Origin: Terfezia claveryi
Lineage: Eukaryota > Ascomycota > Pezizomycetes > Pezizales > Pezizaceae
Assembly: GCA_015179025.1 (NCBI GenBank)
Contig: WHUX01000473.1
Location: forward strand, 1 to 24,208
Length of the DNA: 24,208 nucleotides
Direction: 5' to 3'
Below are positions 1 through 10,370 of this stretch, piece after piece (the first letter of the stretch is position 1; every line of letters starts with the position of its first letter). Under the pieces are notes generated by a model. It saw only the letters and a list, made by a program, of their open reading frames with translations. It had not been told where the DNA came from and did no database searches. The position numbers and the translations under genes were made by a program.

Positions 1-1205
1 AGGCATTGACCTTGTTTAAGAAATCCTTATACATATATATGTACATGAGGTAAAACATAGGGCAAAAAGATCATTAAGCAGCCTAATCAAGCCTGATGTG
101 TAGGATATAGGGTAGAAGGTGAAGGTGCACAGGGTATAGTGGATATAGGAGTTGTGCAAGGTAGATAGGTAAAGAGGGTGCAGAAGATATAGAAGGCTGA
201 AAAACCAGCGACATGGTCAAAAGCTCGAAATGGCTGAATTATGCATGATAGGTGCTGAACAATAGCGAATTTATATATAGCCTTAGATGTATATATTGTA
301 TCCTAACATAAATATATATGCTAAGTTAAGGTGCTGGCACTATGTAGGCTTGTTGTTCTTGATATCTCCGGTGGAGGTGTCATACTGAGAAGGGGGGGCC
401 AATTATATCCTTTTCGAGTGGATTGGTGCATATGATGGCTTCACATGAGTTATTCAACTAGCTAGTATGCGCATATTGTAGAGCATATTCAAGAGTGTCA
501 AGTATCTAGGGATATGTCTCATGGCAGGGGTAGTTGACATGGATCATAGCTAGGTCCAAAAACTGTAGATAGCAACGGACCAGACAATATCTAAGCCAGT
601 GGTATCACATGTACAAAGGGTTTTCCACTCATGAAACTTCTTTGCAATTCGTCCACTCCAACGGGGTCAATACGTGGGGATAGACGGGATACATTGCATG
701 TGCGGGCATCAGGAGCTGAGGGTAAGAATACGGGGGTAGGGATATGTGATAGGGGTGACTACGGCAGGCATTGATAAGTCGAGTTTAGGGTTGTGGGGAA
801 GGGGGAATTTTATAAGAAAAAGGTGACACTGAGGAAAACATGTTGTGAAAAATACAGCACCAACACCACAGGGACACAAGAAAAGGCCAAATATGAGGAA
901 AAACTAAGGGGTTTACAAAAGAACATACATGCTATTTATCCGACCAACCCAACCCACCAGAACCTGAAAGCACTTCTTCCAGTCCACCAATGGAAATGTA
1001 AAACATAGGAGTAAGCTTCGTAGGCCCAACAGAAATGAACAATTACATGAGGGGGAAAATAGGCCCAACCTAACAATGATAATATCCGAGAAAAAAAGAG
1101 GAGAACGAAAGGTGGAAAATGAATCAATAGGTAATATGAGTTCTGAAAGCCACATTCAACCCTCATAGCGCATCTTTAGCTCACCGCGTTGAGACCTCCA
1201 CACCC
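1..1205. other. Intergenic DNA downstream of importin alpha
   Basis: This AT-rich stretch begins with short TATATA-type runs and many GGTATAGG/GATATAGG-like words. The open frames in it are under about 80 codons, lack recognisable motifs and have no convincing splice structure. I see no gene. The part next to position 1206 should hold the 3' untranslated region of importin alpha. Confidence 0.6.
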
Positions 1206-3062
1206 TTACATATCCATTTGATCCGCACCATTGGCATTGGCAAAGTTGAAGCTACCAGACTGAGTAGCACCAAAGCTGAAAGCCTGCCTGATTGCTGTTG
1301 TGGTGCAATGCCTTGAATCTCGGCACCAGCCTCATCCTCCTCATCGCTGAAGTACTTCTCAATGATGTTATATGCTTCATGTAGATCTCCTCATTTGCAT
1401 TGCTCTGGGCTTGGTGGATCTTCTCCATACCACCGGCTTCCTCAATGTACATAGCGTACAAGTTGACGTTTTGCTGAGTGGTAGGCTTGTCCATTTCTCC
1501 GACCTTGAGAATGTTCTCCAAACCGTCCAAAGCAACCTGGATGATCTTGTTGTCCATGCAGGCCAAAAGATCGCAGAGGGGTTTGATGCAACCTTGCTGG
1601 ACCAGATAGCGGATCTGATCAGGCTTTTGGAGCCCACCAGATGTTGCGTTAGAGATCGCCCAGCATGCCTCCTTCCTAGTCTTGACATCACCATTAGCGA
1701 GAAGGTGAATGAGGGGTGGAATGATGTTGGCATCGATAACGGCTTGAATCTGAGTAGAATTTCCGGCGGTTATGTTGGAGATGGTCCAGCAAGCCTCCTT
1801 GCGGATCCCATCCTTACTAGATCCAAGAAGAGCCAAGAGTGCAGTTAGAGCACCACAATTAATGATGACCTGTGTTTGGACATCATCCCCAGTGACGATG
1901 TTGCCAACAGAACGCAGAGCTGGGTCTGCACGGAGGTAGAGTTGTGCATCAATAATTCCACAAGGCGCCTTGGGATACCAGCGTCAATAACGGCCTGGAT
2001 CTTATCGTTCGATCCATCGGAAAGGTATGAGATAGCCCAGCAAGCATCAATAAGAACTTCGTCATCAAGGGAGTACACCAGCTTTGCAAGGACAGGGAGA
2101 GCCGGTATGATCTGAGAATGGTAACGCCATTAGTACAAAATTTGTGAAGATTAAAGGAAATAACTCACAGTTTCCCAGTCTGGCTGTGGGGTCTTTCCAC
2201 GGCAAAAGTTGCTAAGCGTCCATGTCGCGTTCCTGAGCATGCTGAGTTTTCGGCTGTCGTTTAGGAGGGCCAACAGGGGTGGCAGAGCACCGGAACCAAG
2301 AACAAAATCTCTGCAGGATGGAGAATCACCGGCAATGTTGCCCAAAGCCCACACAGCCTGCTCCCTGACGTCCGGCTCATGGCTGCTCAACAACTCAACG
2401 AAAATTGGTACCGCCCCCGCCTCGATAACCACCTGAGTTTGAGTAGCTGAGCCAGAAGCAATATTGGTCAACGCCCACGCTGCCTCGAACTGAACAAGAG
2501 TGTGTGGAGACCTCAAGAATTGTACAAATCGGGTAACAACACCACACTCAATGACTTTCTCAATAGGAGGGTTTTTCTCCTTACTGAGGAGCTTTCTGAA
2601 TTTTGTTGTGGCTTGAATTTGAGCATCAATGGATTCAGAGAAGACACCCTCAATCATGCCCGGCAACTCTTCGTTCAACTATCATTTTATGAAACGTCAG
2701 AACATTATTCTTTAGATTTCCGGCGCCAATTTCGCGTCGCATGTGTTATCGGAGGGGTGCCAAGATATTTGTTCCCCTCCTCCTCCAAAGACAACAAAGA
2801 GAAAATCAACCATAACACAAAAAAAGTAGAAGGATAGTACCTGAGATTCCAGTCCTGCACTCTCGTCGTCACTATCAACGCCAGCTCCTGGTGGAGGACT
2901 ATTGAGGTTCAAGTTTCGTCGCTTGGCCAAGTTCTCATCTCGCTTCTGCTTCCTGATCTCAACTTGCTGCTCCTCACGCCTCCTTCTGAGCTCATCCTGC
3001 TTGAATGTACCCTTCGCCTTGAAGTTGCTTCTTCTGTGTTCTGGGATGTAGCGTTCGGCCAT
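1206..3062 (-). CDS. srp1: Importin alpha (karyopherin alpha, Srp1/Kap60/KapA type)
   Basis: Nuclear-import adaptor: it binds classical nuclear localisation signals and links cargo to importin beta. Exons are 3062-2841, 2678-2169 and 2111-1206, with introns 2840-2679 (162 bp) and 2168-2112 (57 bp), both phase 0. The start [20 protein letters not shown] opens the importin-beta-binding domain, whose basic cluster [11 protein letters not shown] follows. Armadillo repeats show the family's conserved Trp/Asn signatures: [58 protein letters not shown] and [12 protein letters not shown]. The protein ends with an acidic patch and a Gly/Phe/Asn-rich tail ending QMDM. Three single-base losses break the last exon, near 1922-1924 (ggg for gggg), 1375 and 1286. 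Allowing for them, exon 3 is 303 codons including the stop and the protein is 546 aa, a normal length. Identity is secure; whether the breaks are real or sequencing errors is not, and errors are likelier. Confidence 0.95.
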
Positions 3063-3900
3063 GTTTGATGGCTGGTGGTTGTTGAGGTACGGCGATAAGC
3101 GGTTAGGCAAGGGAGGGGCGGAAATAGATACTCCAGATAAATAGAGTACGAGGAGGAGTAGAGGTACCTGCAGTGGCTGTTGGCTTTAAGGTGAGAAATG
3201 AGAGGGGTGTGGTATAAGATTCTTTCTCGGCAGAGAAAAGTGAAAGAAGATGGAAAGGAAGGGGAATCCACCAAAAAAGTGGGTTACTTCCCATCCGCTA
3301 GAAGCTGGTTAGTCATGAAGTATTAACAAACTGCTGAAGCAGCATTGGACGAGGCGGCACCATAACAAATTTTACTATCAGCATTGGCCGCGAGCTGCCA
3401 CGCTACACGGCATTTTCTACTCAGCGATTTTGATGGTCATTAAAACGGTTCTTTCTTTTTTCCCACTATATGATGCTAATGGGCAAACCCAGGAAGAACG
3501 GCGTTGGCTGCGGGGCGTAGGTTTGAGCACTAATGCTATCGGGTGGCTGCTACTCCAGCCTATGGTAAAGCAGCGAAAACCCTATGCTTAACTTTACGCT
3601 TCTTGTCAACTATTGATTAAGTCTCGAATTGATCATTTGTAATAATCAGGTTACAATTTTTTCATTTGTATCATAAACTTGCCCTTGTTTAGTTCTATCG
3701 TTAATTACAGCGTCCGTGAATAGGAATCAAGACTAGAAATGTATAATGCAATTGAATTGCATTTCCCAGTTTGCACAGTGTGTGTCCACTTGATCATGTG
3801 TATTCGCGCTCCCTTCCCTGTTCCTTCGCGTCTTCCCACGGTGCAGCTTATACTTAAATTTTTACCCCACATCATCTACAGCGCCCGACTCTAAAGTACC
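3063..3900. promoter_or_regulatory. Divergent promoter region between importin alpha and Pot1
   Basis: These 838 bp separate the importin alpha start (minus strand, 3062) from the proposed Pot1 start (plus strand, 3901), so both 5' regions and promoters should lie here. It contains a 19-bp near-perfect palindrome at 3745-3763 and several AT-rich runs near 3600-3720. No coding exon was recognised. Confidence 0.6.
3745..3763. repeat. 19-bp palindrome, 9-bp arms with a 1-nt centre
   Basis: The sequence reads AATGCAATT, G, AATTGCATT: a perfect inverted repeat inside the divergent promoter, about 140 bp upstream of the Pot1 start. Its symmetry suits a dimeric transcription factor. Chance is possible in AT-rich DNA. 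Confidence 0.5.
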
Positions 3901-6090
3901 ATGCCACAGACGTAGTTCCGATATCTGCTGCAGGTCAACATATGGAAAATTAATAAATGTAATAGGAGTGGTGGTAGATCTCCGCTCTCCAACACTAACC
4001 CAAGAGACGGTCAGTCACAAACGTCCCCTCTCATCATGTACCGTGCTGATAGGCACAGAATATATGATTACGTTTATCTTATGTGACAAGACCAAATCCT
4101 TATTGAAAATGGCTTGACTGTTCGGTACTTTCACCGTATGAAGGACGACCTACCCGAAATTCAAGGTCTCAACGATATCGTCGTTCTTCGAAATGTCAAG
4201 GTGGTCTCATCAATCTTCTCCAATTCAGATTTGGCTCTAACCAGTGGTAAGATGACTGAATTTGGTGGAAAGAACATTGCAATCTCACCTTTACCTCTTC
4301 GTGGATCGTTGGATATCAGTCGCCGATCAGAAAGGAGTTCACTATCAAAGTTCGGCTTTAAGGTGAAGGCACTTCGTCAGAGATGGTTACAATCAACACT
4401 CTCGTGAATTCTGGAAGAGTAGAGGTGGGCAGCCTCATCTCGTGGTGTTAATCCTATGGCACTTCCCAAATGGAAGCACAAACGGTTACAAGCGGAATTT
4501 GCACACATCAAAGACTTGCAATACGATCATTTCTACGACCTGATGGGGAGTTGTCAAGACATTTCCAGGAAATGGTTCTTTTACCATATACTTGACTGAT
4601 ACACAAGGAATCTCAATTGCATTGCTATGAATGGCCAAATCTTAGTGAGCATCGAAAGGCTCGAGTAAAGATGATCGCCATTTCTACACAGCAGTAAGGG
4701 GATTGTAGTTCAAGTGGCCTGGCCGTTGGGCAATACACCCTTCAAATTACACTATGGGAGGTACACGCAGATGCTGCTAGGAAGATTGTAAGGGATGGCT
4801 GCTTGTTGAACCTCAAGAATGTGAGGGCCAAAAGGAATGCCGATGGAAAGATGGAAGGGGCTCTGCACGGAGATCGGAAGTTTCCGGATCGCGTGGATAT
4901 TTCCGTTGTGAAGGATCTGAAAGACCCACTAGTGGCGCTACTTAGTCGTAGAAAGGTTGAATACAAACGCCGGTCGGAGTCAGAACGACTGGAGTATGAG
5001 GAGGCCTTGAGGAAGCAGGTTGAGGATATTGAGGAGAGAGAGCAGGAAGAAAAGAAAGAAGCGGAAAAATTGAACGAAAACAGTACGTATGCCACTTGCG
5101 CAATCAAAGTTATTGACCTGGTTTCTATTAATTGTTATTCTAGTTCGTTTTTTGGTCTTATTTTTTACCTTCTTTCCTCCCACCTCCTTTTATGAGTACA
5201 GGCACTTATCCTAAACTAGTCATCACCCGCAAAGCAAATGGGGTCCCAAGTATCCTGGTTGGAGATATTTTGAACCCCGTCGATATAAACCTCAAAGAAA
5301 CTCCTTACGTCAATCGCAACTACAGAACCATCTGCCGAGTCGTCGACTTTCTTCCCACAAGCTTGAGCAATTCTGTGTTCGAAAGGAAGTAAAACCAAAG
5401 GCAACACACTCAAAATTGGACAATAAGGGCCAGGTCATGAACGTCTATTCAGACGGCAGCGAAAAACCTGCATTTGGCGAGGAGCACGATCATGAAGGTG
5501 ACGACGATGACGTCCCTGAAAGCCAGCGCAAGGAATGGGAGTTCAAATTCGCACTACTTGTTGAAGGAGAGGATGGTGCCACAATGCGGCTAATGGTGGA
5601 TGATAAGTCTGCGCAATTTTTACTGAAAATGGATGCTACAGAGTGAGTGTGACATTCAAGTATCTCGCCAATTTATTGAATCACTGATTATATACATCTT
5701 CAGCCTCAAAGCAGATCCCTGCGTCCTCGCTGAGCTTCGCGAGAAACTGTATATCCTCTGGGGTGATCTTGAGGAGCGGAAATCCCGCAAACTCAAACGT
5801 CTTGACATGGGAAAACGCGGGACAGGAAGGGAGCCCGATAGTCGGAAACGCAAGTCCACTCCTTTAAAGCAACATTCAAAAAACGTCGTAGGTCGAACAA
5901 GAACGGCGACGAGGACTGTACTAGTGGCGATAGTGACAACAGTGACGAAGATGGGAATGGGTTGATTGTTGGGCGGAGTAAGTATTTTGCTGCTCTGGTG
6001 AGGGAGTATGGTGTTAAGAGGACGAGTGGAGAAGGGGAGGTCTATTGGCAGAGAATGTTTGGGTTGTTTGGAGTAATGATCAAATACTAG
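3901..6090 (+). CDS. pot1: Pot1-like telomeric single-strand DNA-binding protein (many apparent frame breaks)
   Basis: Binds the G-rich telomeric overhang through OB folds and protects chromosome ends. The first OB fold is seen as LINVIGVVVDLRSP, GTEYMITF, LTVRYFH and DIVVLRNVKV. The second is HFYDLMG, VVKTFPGNGSFTIYLTD, LHCYEWPNLSEHRKARVKM, QYTLQITLWEVHADAARKIV and EGALHGDRKFPDRVDIS. The C-terminal domain shows YRTICRVVDFLPTSL, EWEFKFALLVEGEDGATM, AQFLLKMDAT, LREKLYILWGDLEERKS and VYWQRMFGLFG. Introns are 5083-5201 and 5643-5703, with a possible 43-bp one at 4010-4052. The start at 3901 is inferred from a frame reading MP-TDVVPISAAGQ once one base is allowed for. Apparent single-base losses lie near 3905, 3949, 4111, several in 4250-4440, 4549, 4600, 4606, 4690, 4727, 5365 and 5865. 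Length would be about 660 aa. Family assignment is strong; the exact protein is not recoverable here, and real pseudogenisation is not excluded. Confidence 0.85.
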
Positions 6091-7402
6091 AAAGTTACCC
6101 TGAACCCCCAGACTTTCTCGCGACCACGAACTCAAGCTAGGGTTTATTTGACCTACCGAGAACAACTTCTTTGTTTTATTTCTACCTATTATAGCTTTTT
6201 CCCTTTCTCATTTTTTCTAATCGGGATGGTTGCTCGGCGTTTATCTCACTTTCCCTTTCTTTGCTAGAATATCCATCTCCTAGTACTTATACCTCCTAAC
6301 TTGTACTTAAAGCTTACACATAATTTTAGTGGATCTTATTGGCTTCTTTGGTGTTTGACATTGTATGATGGTAGATGTGATGACGGTGGATTTTATAATT
6401 TAAATCTCCATATCTGTGGCGTTGAATAACTTGTGACTCCCAGCTGGTGTATTGAATCCCTTGGTTCTGTTTAAGAAAAGATAGAAGGCCCCATAGGCAT
6501 TGCATCTTCCACCAACTTAGAGAATTTAAAGATTCTTTCTTCACTTGCAGCGCAAGCCATTCACATGTACCCACAAGAGCCTTCTTCTGTCAATACTGGC
6601 TCTGCACAATATCTTCTGAGGGAAAAAATCACCGAAGTAGTTTCACATTTGTAAGCGTTCCCTAATAGGCTTCGCTATTGAATGATGCTGCGATTTCCCC
6701 TAGCCTCAAAGTATTCTTAATTTAGCTATTTGTTTACTTTGATTACCCGTATTATGGCCGCACAGCAACCATTCAAATAGAGTCGAAACTATAATTGTGC
6801 GTGTCCGGATAAGCACGGAGCTGCATTAGGAAAGTTGATAATCCTTCTACCTGCGGTGTCAACTTCCAGTCTATGTGCATAAACCTACTCTCTTGCATCA
6901 GAAAGTCCTCCGACGGAGGTCATGCAGCAAGGCAAGCCGGAGACTGTTATGCAATGCCACAAATTGATCCAGGCTACAATCAAAATTAACTACAAGTTCT
7001 GATCTCTGCCATACTGTCCCAGCCCTCTTTTTAGATTGCTTGTGGTGGTAATGCTCACCAAATAATAGGGAGAATATCCAGTCCAGGAGTTACAAGGGCA
7101 TATATTCTGATACTTTAGGGATCTGGAGTTTACCAAATAAGTGTGGTCTTTTGGTAAAATTGTCGTAGCGGTTAGCCAATTGTTGCAGAGGCCCAATTCT
7201 GTCCTCGCATAGATAATTCATATGATAGTTTTAATGGCACATTTGTGAAACCGAACAACCACTCCCTCCAATGTACCAAACTGTAATTTTGTACCCATGA
7301 TTTCCCTCTCACTGTGTCTTTAAAAACTATCCTACCATACATCTGGTACAAGTGGAAACGCTCTACTTCTCTAAATTAGTCTAGTTGAGTATAGTTCCAG
7401 TA
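6091..7402. other. Gene-poor intergenic DNA after Pot1
   Basis: The Pot1 3' untranslated region should occupy the first few hundred bases, which are T/C-rich. Beyond that there are only short open frames (under about 85 codons) without recognisable motifs, and no repeat or RNA gene I can support. Confidence 0.55.
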
Positions 7403-7552
7403 GGTAGGTGGCAAAAAGTTTCGTTCTCCGTCCACCCCCTTCCTTGCATAAGGGGCCCAACGCTGCATATTGGATTTTTGTACGGATATGGCTGCAGAAG
7501 TAAGACATACATTACATCTTTATGCAGGGAGCAAAACTTTTTGCCACTTACC
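7403..7552. mobile_element. Foldback / MITE-like element with interrupted terminal inverted repeats
   Basis: The left end, GGTAGGTGGCAAAAAGTTT (7403-7421), pairs with the reverse complement of 7534-7552, GGTAAGTGGCAAAAAGTTT, with one mismatch in 19. A second inner pair, CCTTGCATAAGG (7442-7453) and CTTTATGCAGGG (7518-7529), matches at 10 of 12 positions. TA precedes the left end; the right flank reads ATA, so a TA duplication is only suggestive. At about 150 bp with no coding capacity it fits a non-autonomous DNA transposon of the Tc1/mariner kind, which is inference. Confidence 0.55.
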
Positions 7553-9508
7553 ATACATCACAGGGTAGAGTACCCATCACCGGGTAGTACATCACATGTT
7601 TTGTTGGTTTCTCAATGTTAGACGTGCAAAATCCTGTTGTAATTGGAATGGGAGGTGGGCCGGTGGGTGTAAAAATATAGTTTCTCGTATCAGGGGGATT
7701 CATGGATAGGAGACAAGGCTCTGATAGGCAGGAGTTACTCCTTGCACATGTTATTTAGAAAGCAAACTCGGTGTAGAATATGTTTAGGGGGGTTGTTCAC
7801 AAGGGTGGGTTATAGGGACGGGCTTACGCAGCGTGGGGTATATTTCAACCTATCAAGTGCTTGACTAAAGGGTTTATTGATGTATATCCAAGTATTTCCA
7901 TTTCTTGCTAATCGGACTAAAGGCACCCACAGCCTCAATTTATTACGAGAAAGTTAATTAGCCCTGAGGAGTTTACCTTGAGCAGTTAATCCTTGATTTG
8001 ATCCCTGTGTGAGCGTACAATAATACAAAATACTATCGGTGTTTGGGCAAACCTAGCATCCAGTGAACACGTTTTGTCCTAGCGGTTACACTCTCCAACA
8101 TGTGCTCTGCAATGGGTTCAAAATAGAGGATACAATTTTTGATTCTCTTGAGCCATTTGGTGCTTGATATCACTCCCATTGGATACAGGTATCTTAATAT
8201 TTACCACTCCAACCAAGAACGACCCCATTCAATCTCAGTTACATATCATGAGTAAGGTACTCAGAAGACTCTCCTCACAGTATACATCCTCTAAAACTAT
8301 CAAACAATTGATTTTGAGCTTCTATGACAGAAATGTTCCGGATATACCTCATTTACCCCCCCTCTCTCTCTGATAAGTTACCCTTGGGAACACAGCTTAC
8401 ATACTCGATACTCAGTTTGCTCAAATCTCAAATAACAATTAAGAACAATGATTCACGGCAATCAACTATCAAAACTTTTGTGTGACCGTCCTATCCACCG
8501 ATCTCCCATGAAACCTCCTGATCTGAGAAAGTAGATTTTTATGTCACACAAACTCACATCCTTTCCCAGGGCTATACCCGCCTTACAATTCCATTTCGCA
8601 AGTCTAATATACATTTTAAGCCCCTACTTTGGTAATGGCTTTCGAATTCATCGAGAAACTAAAAAAGAACCACTGAAGCACTACCCGGTGATGGTGCACT
8701 ACGCCATGATGTATGGTAGATATATTGGACGAGACCATGTATACAAGATATCTAACACTCTCTCTAGAATGCAGGAACGCCAATTATGTGAGAAGATGTG
8801 ACTATATGCAGACATGGAAATCGCAGGAGGGAACTCTGGTGTCTTGCCATAGGACAGAACTACCGGATAAGGCAGAGGATAGGTCGAATATATGAACCAG
8901 TCCATGGGGTAATACGATTACTTCATATCAGGAACTCAGTATTCCAGGGCGATTACTGAGGCCTTTCCAAATTATTTTCTACACTTGTATAGTACTTATG
9001 TATGCTACTGTCTATAATTCCCATGGAAAACCATTGCGCTATGCAAATACTTGATGATTTCAACTCCACAAACAGCCTTAACCCGTGATCTTGTCTTCTT
9101 TTGACTCACCACTAGAACCCCAGAAGGTACCCTTGCATATTGCATGTATATAGCAGCGGCCTCCTGCCAACCCCAGGCGCTTCTGCCGTCCAAATGGAGG
9201 CGGCTGTGTAGGGCTACATATTCCCTCGTGGGTATCTAGCCTGGTTGGTGGGCAACTTTGGCATGTCCTCAAATTTAAACTACCAATTTTGCAATAGCAT
9301 TGCAGGCCTACAGGAATGAACGGAAAGAACCATCGTCTGTCAAAAATATTCTTATGGATGCGTGTCCCAACTTCCTGTCCATCCAGGTTTCTCTAGGTTG
9401 ATTATAAAAACTCAAACACTGCAACCTGCCCCTTGAGCGAGATATTCTAATGCGTCAGCCTGGAAGTAGCTTGCAATTAGTGAATTTTGTAGGTTCTATC
9501 AAGACCTT
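7553..9508. other. Gene-poor intergenic DNA
   Basis: AT-moderate sequence with short open frames only (86 codons or fewer), none with recognisable motifs. A stretch near 8080-8120 faintly resembles tRNA A- and B-box sequences but does not form a credible tRNA. I see no supported gene here. Confidence 0.5.
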
Positions 9509-10370
9509 GTGCTACAAACAACCACAAACAAACTATTCAGACATATACTCGATGTACCAGCGCTTATTATCTTTTTAGGCTTATTTGTTCAGCCAAAAGC
9601 GTGTTATAAGAAGAGGACATGTCGGACTCTCAGCTTTTTGAGCACTATGCTTGAAGAACTAAACTATAATAAGTGTCATTATTGGCTACGATCTCTTCCA
9701 GTTTATGCTGCATTTACTGCTGCCTTTGGAGGCCTAGGAGAACTGGTATGCTAGCTGTGGCGTTAACATGAATGTTACAAGACACCACTTCTACAATATG
9801 CTATTAGGTCTGGCAGCACAGAGGTTGTGGAGCGGATGATAACCATTGGCGTTGACATCCATTCCGCCGTGAGGCACTGCCCTTGCTGTTGCTGTAGCCT
9901 AGAAATAGTATCACTTCTTCTTACTCGAGGAAATATCAATGTGAATATGGGACAGCCCTAAGGGTACGCTACAACGAGGGGGCATGTAGAAGTATGAGGC
10001 TGCCCTGGGCTATACCACATAGAGGGAAAATGTGGAATTTGTATCACTGCTCCTAGAGCGAGGGGCGGACGTTAATGCTGTCAGTGTAACTAGGGGACTG
10101 CCCTGGGTTCTATATGCGCATCAAATAATGAATACGCTACCTAGCCACTCGTCTGGGTAACGAGGGGCTGACGTGAGCATCCCCGTTTAACGGCCAATAT
10201 AGAACTGCCCTAGGCGCTTCTGCGTTTCATAGGGCAGCATAGAGCTATTATATTTAGAGATCCCATGAGGCAGGGTGCTAATCCCGACCTGACAAACGAC
10301 GATGGCATGAATGCCCGTGCGTGCAGGACACCAACATATCCCTTCCAGTTGCTGGATTCTTACGCTTAGT
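9509..10370 (+). pseudogene. Degenerate ankyrin-repeat protein gene
   Basis: Several plus-strand segments in different frames carry ankyrin signatures. About 9690-9750 reads YAAFTAAFGGLGELV; 9783-9870 reads TPLLQYAIRSGSTEVVERMI followed by a TIGVDIHSAV-like turn; about 9900-9950 holds EIVSLLL; 10036-10085 reads EFVSLLLERGADVNAV, a textbook repeat end; near 10165 there is GADVS; and near 10275-10320 there is GANPDLTNDDGMNARA. Stops and frame changes separate the pieces and some repeat halves are missing. The 81-codon open frame 9509-9754 may be the upstream part. Ankyrin repeats mediate protein-protein contacts and occur in very large, fast-evolving families in filamentous fungi. A real gene spoiled by the same single-base losses seen elsewhere is possible, but the missing segments favour a relic. 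Confidence 0.65.

Noticed and set aside
1372..1848. Open frame of 158 codons on the plus strand
   Set aside because: It lies antisense to the conserved importin alpha exon and has no motif of its own.
1206..6090. RIP (C-to-T repeat-induced mutation) as the cause of gene damage
   Set aside because: The lesions are one-base losses, not transitions, and I saw no cluster of new TAA/TAG stops from CpA changes.
8070..8125. A tRNA-like stretch (TAGCGGTTA followed by GGGTTCAAA)
   Set aside because: Spacing between the A- and B-box-like words is too short and I could not form matching acceptor and anticodon stems.
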